In this document: one piece after another, positions 5,943 to 10,681 of the stretch
Layout of the letters: every line of letters begins with the position of its first letter
How positions within the stretch are numbered: the first letter of the stretch is position 1
NCBI GenBank assembly: GCA_003445555.1
Contig: DMDI01000169.1
Coordinates: 1,990-12,670, forward strand
Direction: 5' to 3'
From: Desulfotomaculum sp.
GTDB taxonomy: Bacteria > Bacillota > Desulfotomaculia > Desulfotomaculales > Nap2-2B
DNA: 10,681 nucleotides
The notes under the pieces: generated by a model
Told to the model about the DNA's origin: nothing
The model's database searches: none
What the model saw: only the letters and a program-made list of their open reading frames with translations
Made by a program: the position numbers and the translations under genes

Positions 5943-7592
5943 TTGGAAGTTACTGCCGCTCAAGCGCTTGTTCAGGCTTTAGAGCAAGAAAATATACCCA
6001 TAGTATTTGGTTACCCCGGAGGATCTACTCTCCCGGTTTATGATGTTCTTGCTTCCTCGGCGATAAAGCACGTTTTAGTAAGACATGAACAGGGAGCGGT
6101 TTTTGCCGCCAACGGTTACGCGCGGGCTACCGGACGGGTAGGAGTGTGTATTGCTACCTCCGGCCCGGGAGCTACAAATCTGGTTACGGGAATTGCTGAC
6201 GCTTACATGGATTCCGTTCCTTTAGTAATTTTTACCGGCCAGGTGCCAACCACCCAGGTAGGTACGGACGCCTTTCAAGAGGTAGATATTACGGGTATCA
6301 CGGTACCCATTACCAAACACAACTATCTGGTTAAGGACCATAGAAAATTGCTTCAAACGATTAAAAATGCTTTTTATATTGCCGCTACGGGCCGGCCCGG
6401 ACCGGTACTTATTGACATGCCCCAGGACATGTTAAAAAATAAAATAAGCTTCCGTTACCCCAAAAATGTTTCCCTGCAAAGCTACAAGCCTGTTCTGGAG
6501 GGTCATTTTGGTAAAATTAATGAAGCGGCGCGCCTGATTAATAAATCCCGCCGTCCCGTTATATATGCCGGAGGGGGTATTTTAATTTCTCAAGCCTGCG
6601 AAGAACTAAAACAGTTGGCTGAGGTTATTTCTGCTCCGGTAACCAATACCTTCCGGGGACTCTCTTGTTTTTCCGGTGAGCACCCTCTTTTTTTAGGCAT
6701 GTTAGGCTTACACGGAACGCGCTACGCTAATCTGGCGGTTACCGAATGTGATTTGTTGATTGCTTTAGGGGTGCGTTTTGACGACCGGGTAACAGGCAAA
6801 GTAGCCACTTTTGCCCCTGAGGCCAAGATTATTCACGTGGATATAGACCCGGCAGAAATAGGTAAAAACGTCCGTATCCAGGTACCTATTGTTGGTGATG
6901 TTAAGGTTGTCCTGCAAGCCTTATTGCCTTTGCTTAAAAAAACAGACCGGGCCGCTTGGCTACAACGGATTGAGGAGTTAAAGAAACTATATCCTTTATT
7001 TTATCACCAGGAAAATGTTTTAAAACCCCAATTTGTACTGGAAGAATTATTCCGTTTGACTGATGGAGAAGCTGTAATAGCCACTGATGTAGGTCAACAC
7101 CAAATGTGGACGGCCCAGTATTACCGGTTTAAAAAGCCAGGGGCAATTATCTCTTCGGGCGGCCTGGGGGCGATGGGTTTTGGTTTGCCTGCCGCCATTG
7201 GAGCCCAGCTTGGTTTACCGGGAGAGAAAGTTATTTTAGTTACCGGAGACGGCAGTTTTCAAATGACTATGCCTGAATTAGCCACCATGGTGGAGCAAAA
7301 ATTACCGTTAAAAATTTTTATTTTAAATAACCGGGCTTTAGGGATGGTGCGCCAACTACAGGAGTTTTATTATGATAAACGTTACTTTGGGGTAAATTTT
7401 GAGTTTGTTCCTGACTTTGTGGTTTTGGCCAGAGCGTACGGAATTCCAGGCTATAATATCAGCACCCCGGATGAATTAACGCAGCGGCTGCCTGAGGTAT
7501 TAAACACGCCGGGCCCGGTACTGGTCAACTGCTTGATTGACCCCCTGGAGAATGTCTTGCCCATGGCCTTAAGCGGACAAATGACCGGATGA
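5943..7592 (+). CDS. ilvB: Acetolactate synthase, large catalytic subunit, copy 2
   Basis: Second ThDP/FAD acetohydroxyacid synthase catalytic subunit. I choose TTG 5943 (549 aa) over the in-frame ATG 5928 (554 aa): it has the G-rich site 7 bases upstream, and its product MEVTAAQALV aligns with IlvB1 without gaps from residue 1. From this start catalytic Glu49 (RHEQ), GDGS 435-438 and position 472 fall at the same numbers as in IlvB1. All ThDP and FAD motifs are intact, so it should be active. MVRQLQEF has Leu472 where IlvB1 has Trp, and YPGGS has Ser28 where IlvB1 has Ala; both are sites whose changes alter specificity or herbicide binding in studied enzymes. No ilvN follows. The C-terminus (MALSGQMTG) replaces the common MVPPG tail, and its codons are part of a direct repeat continuing into the spacer. 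Confidence 0.95.
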   Translation: MEVTAAQALVQALEQENIPIVFGYPGGSTLPVYDVLASSAIKHVLVRHEQGAVFAANGYARATGRVGVCIATSGPGATNLVTGIADAYMDSVPLVIFTGQVPTTQVGTDAFQEVDITGITVPITKHNYLVKDHRKLLQTIKNAFYIAATGRPGPVLIDMPQDMLKNKISFRYPKNVSLQSYKPVLEGHFGKINEAARLINKSRRPVIYAGGGILISQACEELKQLAEVISAPVTNTFRGLSCFSGEHPLFLGMLGLHGTRYANLAVTECDLLIALGVRFDDRVTGKVATFAPEAKIIHVDIDPAEIGKNVRIQVPIVGDVKVVLQALLPLLKKTDRAAWLQRIEELKKLYPLFYHQENVLKPQFVLEELFRLTDGEAVIATDVGQHQMWTAQYYRFKKPGAIISSGGLGAMGFGLPAAIGAQLGLPGEKVILVTGDGSFQMTMPELATMVEQKLPLKIFILNNRALGMVRQLQEFYYDKRYFGVNFEFVPDFVVLARAYGIPGYNISTPDELTQRLPEVLNTPGPVLVNCLIDPLENVLPMALSGQMTG

Positions 7593-7694
7593 GCGGGCGA
7601 ATGACCGGGTAAGGGATGTATGTCTTATATTAACCCGAATATAACGCAAGATGGGGTAAAGGGTAAACGGGCGAATGACCGGATAAGGGATGTA
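7574..7694 (+). repeat. Direct repeats around and after the ilvB2 stop codon
   Basis: A 27-base unit at 7594-7620 (CGGGCGAATGACC, then GGGTAAGGGATGTA) recurs at 7668-7694 with 26 of 27 bases identical. A looser 20-base copy at 7574-7593 (CGGACAAATGACCGGATGAG) abuts the first and encodes the last ilvB2 codons and its TGA stop. Each full copy is followed by a hairpin-forming sequence: an inverted repeat at 7625-7644 after the first, and the GGGGCG palindrome at 7695-7716 after the second. Confidence 0.85.
7625..7644. repeat. Short inverted repeat in the ilvB2-leuA spacer
   Basis: TTATATT (7625-7631) and AATATAA (7638-7644) are exact reverse complements around AACCCG. The stem is purely AT and no T tract follows, so it is unlikely to terminate transcription. 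It occupies the same position relative to the first 27-base repeat as the palindrome does to the second. Confidence 0.55.
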
Positions 7695-7716
7695 GGGGCG
7701 TTAAATTTAACGCCCC
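7695..7716. repeat. 22-bp perfect palindrome upstream of leuA
   Basis: GGGGCGTTAAA followed by its exact reverse complement. The left flank GTA is present as in the other copies, but the right flank is CTG instead of CTAC, so the outer three pairs are lost. This is the most degraded of the four copies. It is followed by an A/G-rich stretch including AGGAGAAGT twice (7734-7751), and then by AT-rich sequence up to leuA. Confidence 0.9.
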
Positions 7717-7733
7717 CTGGAAGCAGGAAAAAC

Positions 7734-7751
7734 AGGAGAAGTAGGAGAAGT
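7734..7751 (+). repeat. Two tandem AGGAGAAGT units
   Basis: AGGAGAAGT occurs at 7734-7742 and 7743-7751, followed by AT-rich sequence. The units look like Shine-Dalgarno sites but are about 60 bases from the leuA start and precede no credible ORF. The rest of the leuA leader (7752-7797) shows nothing else recognisable. Confidence 0.55.
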
Positions 7752-7810
7752 AAATTTTTTATTATTAGGAAACTTTTTAATTTAAATGTTAAATGGCGGT
7801 GAAATAACAA

Positions 7811-9343
7811 ATGCGAGTTTATATTTTCGATACAACCTTACGTGACGGAGAACAGTCTCCCGGCGTTAGCCTTAACGTTAAAGAAAAGCTTCAAATCGCC
7901 AGACAGCTGGCTAAACTAGAGGTAGATGTACTTGAGGCCGGCTTCCCCTTTGTTTCGCCCGGTGATTTTGAAGCGGTAAAAATAATTTCCCGGGAAGTAA
8001 AGGGGGTTACGGTAGCCGGACTGGCCAGGACGAATTTTAACGATATTGATCAAGCATGGGAAGCCCTGCGGGAAGCAGAACAGCCTAGAATTCATACTTT
8101 TATTGCCACTTCACCTATTCACCTTCAATATAAACTAAGAATGACGCCGGAACAGGTGATTGAAGCAACAGTAGCGGCCGTAAAACGGGCTAAAAGTTAT
8201 ACCTCCGACGTGGAATTTTCCGCCGAAGACGCCTCACGTTCCGATTTAAATTTTTTATGTCAAGTACTCGAAGCGGCTATTGCTGCCGGGGCTACCGTAA
8301 TAAATGTTCCGGATACGGTAGGTTACGCTACGCCAAATGAATTTGCCCGGTTTATCGGCGAAATCAGGCAACGGGTAAAAGGAATGGAAAAAGTTATTTT
8401 AAGTGTACATTGCCATAATGATTTGGGATTAGCCGTATCCAATTCTTTGGCCGCCGTAATGGCCGGGGCACAGCAAGTCGAAGGGGCAATTAACGGGATT
8501 GGGGAAAGAGCCGGCAACGCAGCCATAGAAGAGATTGTAATGGCCTTACGTACCCGGCGCGATATTTTTCAGAGGGAAACGAACATCCGTACGGAAGAGA
8601 TTTACCGGACCAGCCGTTTAGTAGCTAATTTGACGGGAATGAATGTCCAGCACAATAAAGCCATAGTAGGTAAAAATGCTTTTGCTCACGAATCAGGAAT
8701 CCATCAGGACGGGGTAATAAAAGAACCAACTACTTATGAAATTATGCGTCCGGAAATGGTGGGGGTAAGCCATAGCGACTTAGTCCTGGGCAAACATTCC
8801 GGTCGTCACGCCTTCCGGTTGCGCCTAATGGAATTAGGTTACACTCTTGACCCGGAGGAGTTAAATACTGCCTTTGAAAGATTTAAAGCCCTGGCCGACC
8901 GGAAGAAGGGAATAACAGACCGTGACCTTGAGGCTATTGTAGAAGAAGAACTCCGTCTAATACCGGCTAAATACAATTTGGCCTACTTGCATATTTCCAG
9001 TGGAACCACCATAATACCCACGGCTACAATAGGCCTGCAAATAGGAGAAGAGGTTCGGGAGGAAGCCGCCTGCGGCAATGGACCGGTTGACGCTATATGT
9101 AAGGCAATTGACAAAATAACCGGTTATTCTTGCACCCTGCTAACGTGGGGGATAAATGCCGTGACCGAAGGCAAAGATGCTATTGGTGAAGTAACCTTAA
9201 TGGTTACTAGTGAGCATAATAAAAAAACCTATACCGGAAGAGGGATCAGTACCGATGTTTTAGAGGCCAGTGCCCGGGCATATACAAACGCGGTAAACAA
9301 ACTAATTTGGGAATTAGGTGAAGGCAATCTCCCTAAAAACTAG
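7811..9343 (+). CDS. leuA: 2-isopropylmalate synthase
   Basis: Condenses acetyl-CoA with 2-ketoisovalerate to 2-isopropylmalate, the committed step of leucine synthesis, drawing on the valine precursor made by the genes upstream. At 510 aa it matches the long bacterial type. The catalytic TIM barrel starts with [13 protein letters not shown] (Arg11, Asp12) and has the metal-binding HCHND (His200, His202), followed by [14 protein letters not shown]. The linker region has [15 protein letters not shown] and LGKHSGRHA. The C-terminal regulatory domain (about 390-500) is complete, so leucine feedback inhibition is expected. Homocitrate and citramalate synthases are relatives, but the full motif set and the context favour LeuA. 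The ATG start has only a weak GGTGA 8 bases upstream. leuC, leuD and leuB do not follow; glmM does, after 40 bp. Confidence 0.95.
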   Translation: MRVYIFDTTLRDGEQSPGVSLNVKEKLQIARQLAKLEVDVLEAGFPFVSPGDFEAVKIISREVKGVTVAGLARTNFNDIDQAWEALREAEQPRIHTFIATSPIHLQYKLRMTPEQVIEATVAAVKRAKSYTSDVEFSAEDASRSDLNFLCQVLEAAIAAGATVINVPDTVGYATPNEFARFIGEIRQRVKGMEKVILSVHCHNDLGLAVSNSLAAVMAGAQQVEGAINGIGERAGNAAIEEIVMALRTRRDIFQRETNIRTEEIYRTSRLVANLTGMNVQHNKAIVGKNAFAHESGIHQDGVIKEPTTYEIMRPEMVGVSHSDLVLGKHSGRHAFRLRLMELGYTLDPEELNTAFERFKALADRKKGITDRDLEAIVEEELRLIPAKYNLAYLHISSGTTIIPTATIGLQIGEEVREEAACGNGPVDAICKAIDKITGYSCTLLTWGINAVTEGKDAIGEVTLMVTSEHNKKTYTGRGISTDVLEASARAYTNAVNKLIWELGEGNLPKN

Positions 9344-9360
9344 TTATTCATATTATAAAG

Positions 9361-9368
9361 AAAGGAGG
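9361..9368 (+). promoter_or_regulatory. Strong ribosome binding site with conflicting glmM starts
   Basis: AAAGGAGG is the best Shine-Dalgarno site in the window. Seven bases after it is TTG 9376, which reads TTG GGG TAA and stops. The in-frame glmM ATG (9384) is 15 bases away, farther than usual. ATT 9375 is in frame at 6 bases. The TAA of the mini-ORF overlaps the ATG (TAATG), so reinitiation is possible. Confidence 0.75.
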
Positions 9369-9383
9369 AAGTATATTGGGGTA

Positions 9384-10681
9384 ATGTTTGGTACTGACGG
9401 GGTACGGGGGGTAGCCAACCAGGAATTAACTTCAGAACTGGCCTTAAAACTGGGGCGGGCAGGAGCATTCGCCCTTTGCCATAATATACCTGGAAGACAT
9501 CTGGTTATCGGCCGCGATACCCGGGCCTCGGGAGATATGCTGGAAGCAGCTTTAATTGCCGGAATTTGCTCGGCGGGGGTAAATGTTCTGAAAGCAGGAG
9601 TAGTACCTACCCCCGCGGTGGCTTATCTTTGCCGGGCCTTAGGAGCAATGGGGGGTATAGTTATTTCGGCTTCGCATAACCCGGTCATTGACAACGGTAT
9701 AAAATTTTTTGATGCCCGCGGCTTTAAACTAACTGACGAAAAAGAAGAGGAAATTGAGCGGCTTATGTATGCCGAAGCAAATAAAATTCCTGTTCCTGTA
9801 GCCGGTGAAATAGGACGGGTGTATGAAGCAGAAGATGCCGCGGAACGCTATATAAATTTTTTAAAAGACGCGGCGCCCGTTGATTTAACCGGCTTAAGAA
9901 TTGTGGTTGACGGAGCTAACGGAGCAGCCAGTCAAATTGCCCCCGGGCTGCTGCTTGAGTTGGGGGCGGAAGTGGTTCCAATTTATTGCAACCCTAACGG
10001 AGTAAATATTAACGCTGTTTGCGGTTCGACCTATCCGGCCTCTTTGCAGGATAAAGTAATTGCCTGTGAAGCTGATTTAGGACTGGCTTATGACGGGGAC
10101 GCAGACCGGCTGATTGCGGTAGATGAAACAGGGGAAATAGTAGACGGAGACCAGATTATGGTTATTTGCGCTAATCAGATGCACAAAAGGGGAGTTCTGG
10201 CCAAAAATACGGTGGTAGTAACGGTTATGAGCAACCTGGGACTGCACCTGGCCCTGAAAAAAAACCAGCTCAAGGTGATTGAAACTAAAGTAGGCGACCG
10301 GTACGTACTGGAGGAGTTGCTTCGTTGTGGGGCCAATTTTGGCGGGGAGCAAAGCGGTCACATTATTTTCCTTAATCATAGTCCAACGGGTGACGGTATT
10401 TTAACTTCTTTAAAATTGTTAAACGAAGTTAAGGAAAACGGCGCTTCCTTAAAGGAGTTGGCGGCCCAAATGGAACGCCTGCCTCAGATACTGGAAAATG
10501 TACCGGTAAGAAATAAGCAACAGGTAATGGCCAGCCCGGCCCTGGAAGAAGCTATCCGGCAAAAAGAAAGGTTGCTGGCAGGAAACGGCCGGATTTTAGT
10601 GCGGTCGTCCGGCACAGAAGAAGTAGTGAGGATAATGGTTGAAGGGAGGAATATTATGCAGTTGCGGGAAATTGTGCGTGA
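9384..10681 (+). CDS. glmM: Phosphoglucosamine mutase, 3' end cut by the window
   Basis: Converts glucosamine-6-phosphate to glucosamine-1-phosphate, feeding UDP-GlcNAc for peptidoglycan. The frame is open from ATG 9384 to the right edge (432 codons; family about 445-450), so only the extreme C-terminus is missing. It begins MFGTDGVRGVAN. It has the phosphoserine loop SASHNP (catalytic Ser97), the metal loop DGDADR (237-242), GGEQSGH, and the phosphate-binding loop RSSGTEE (407-413). In that last loop the common RPSGTEP prolines are Ser and Glu; the Ser-Gly-Thr-Glu core is kept. Numbering is three less than in B. subtilis GlmM (Ser100), as if three N-terminal residues (Met-Gly-Val) were lost to the start conflict described for its ribosome binding site. 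Probably co-transcribed with leuA; the more usual neighbours cdaA, ybbR and glmS are not seen. Confidence 0.95.
   Translation, partial: MFGTDGVRGVANQELTSELALKLGRAGAFALCHNIPGRHLVIGRDTRASGDMLEAALIAGICSAGVNVLKAGVVPTPAVAYLCRALGAMGGIVISASHNPVIDNGIKFFDARGFKLTDEKEEEIERLMYAEANKIPVPVAGEIGRVYEAEDAAERYINFLKDAAPVDLTGLRIVVDGANGAASQIAPGLLLELGAEVVPIYCNPNGVNINAVCGSTYPASLQDKVIACEADLGLAYDGDADRLIAVDETGEIVDGDQIMVICANQMHKRGVLAKNTVVVTVMSNLGLHLALKKNQLKVIETKVGDRYVLEELLRCGANFGGEQSGHIIFLNHSPTGDGILTSLKLLNEVKENGASLKELAAQMERLPQILENVPVRNKQQVMASPALEEAIRQKERLLAGNGRILVRSSGTEEVVRIMVEGRNIMQLREIVR

Noticed and set aside
7620..7802. 60-codon plus-strand frame before leuA
   Set aside because: It is built from the 27-base repeat, the palindrome and a purine-rich stretch, has no ribosome binding site, and its product has no recognisable features.
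7625..7810. 61-codon minus-strand frame with a leucine-rich stretch
   Set aside because: The apparent hydrophobic segment is the complement of AGGAGAAGT repeats; no ribosome binding site or supporting context.

Overview
The window is a branched-chain amino acid biosynthesis cluster, all on the + strand: 'ilvE (3' part) - ilvD - [ilvC remnant] - ilvB1 - ilvN - ilvC - ilvB2 - leuA - glmM (cut at the right edge)'. Gene order, moderate GC content, frequent TTG starts and purine-rich ribosome binding sites suggest an anaerobic Gram-positive of the Clostridia/Peptococcaceae/Moorella-like type. This assignment is inference; the window has no rRNA or other phylogenetic marker. IlvD looks like the oxygen-sensitive 4Fe-4S type, which fits an anaerobe.

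The proteins cover acetohydroxyacid synthase (two catalytic subunits IlvB1 and IlvB2, one regulatory subunit IlvN), ketol-acid reductoisomerase (IlvC), dihydroxyacid dehydratase (IlvD) and branched-chain aminotransferase (IlvE). LeuA then commits 2-ketoisovalerate to leucine. leuC, leuD and leuB do not follow leuA. Instead glmM (phosphoglucosamine mutase, cell wall precursor synthesis) lies 40 bp downstream. No convincing promoter and no strong terminator is visible, so most of the cluster could be one transcript, probably started left of the window.

The unusual part is the spacers. Four carry a 22-28 bp perfect palindrome with GTAGGGGCG-type arms (ilvD-ilvB1, ilvB1-ilvN, ilvC-ilvB2, ilvB2-leuA). 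Three carry 7-bp tandem repeats of the form GAGGTTN or its partner form AACTTCN; those around ilvC-ilvB2 and ilvD-ilvB1 are arranged as facing arms that could pair in RNA with G-U wobbles. The repeats supply the stop codons of both ilvD and ilvC. The ilvB2-leuA spacer also holds direct repeats that begin inside the end of ilvB2.

The ilvD-ilvB1 spacer holds a relic of ilvC: its first 71 bases (65/71 identical) fused directly to sequence resembling the region 3' of the intact ilvC, as if a second ilvC copy had lost about 983 bp at a GGTA microhomology. The relic still reads as a 23-codon ORF ending in a run of Ile/Val/Leu codons next to hairpins, just upstream of ilvB1. It is therefore a candidate recycled attenuator leader. 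Other points of note are a Trp-to-Leu difference between the two IlvB paralogues at a known specificity and herbicide site, an IlvC cofactor loop that suggests NADH use, and a conflicted glmM start.
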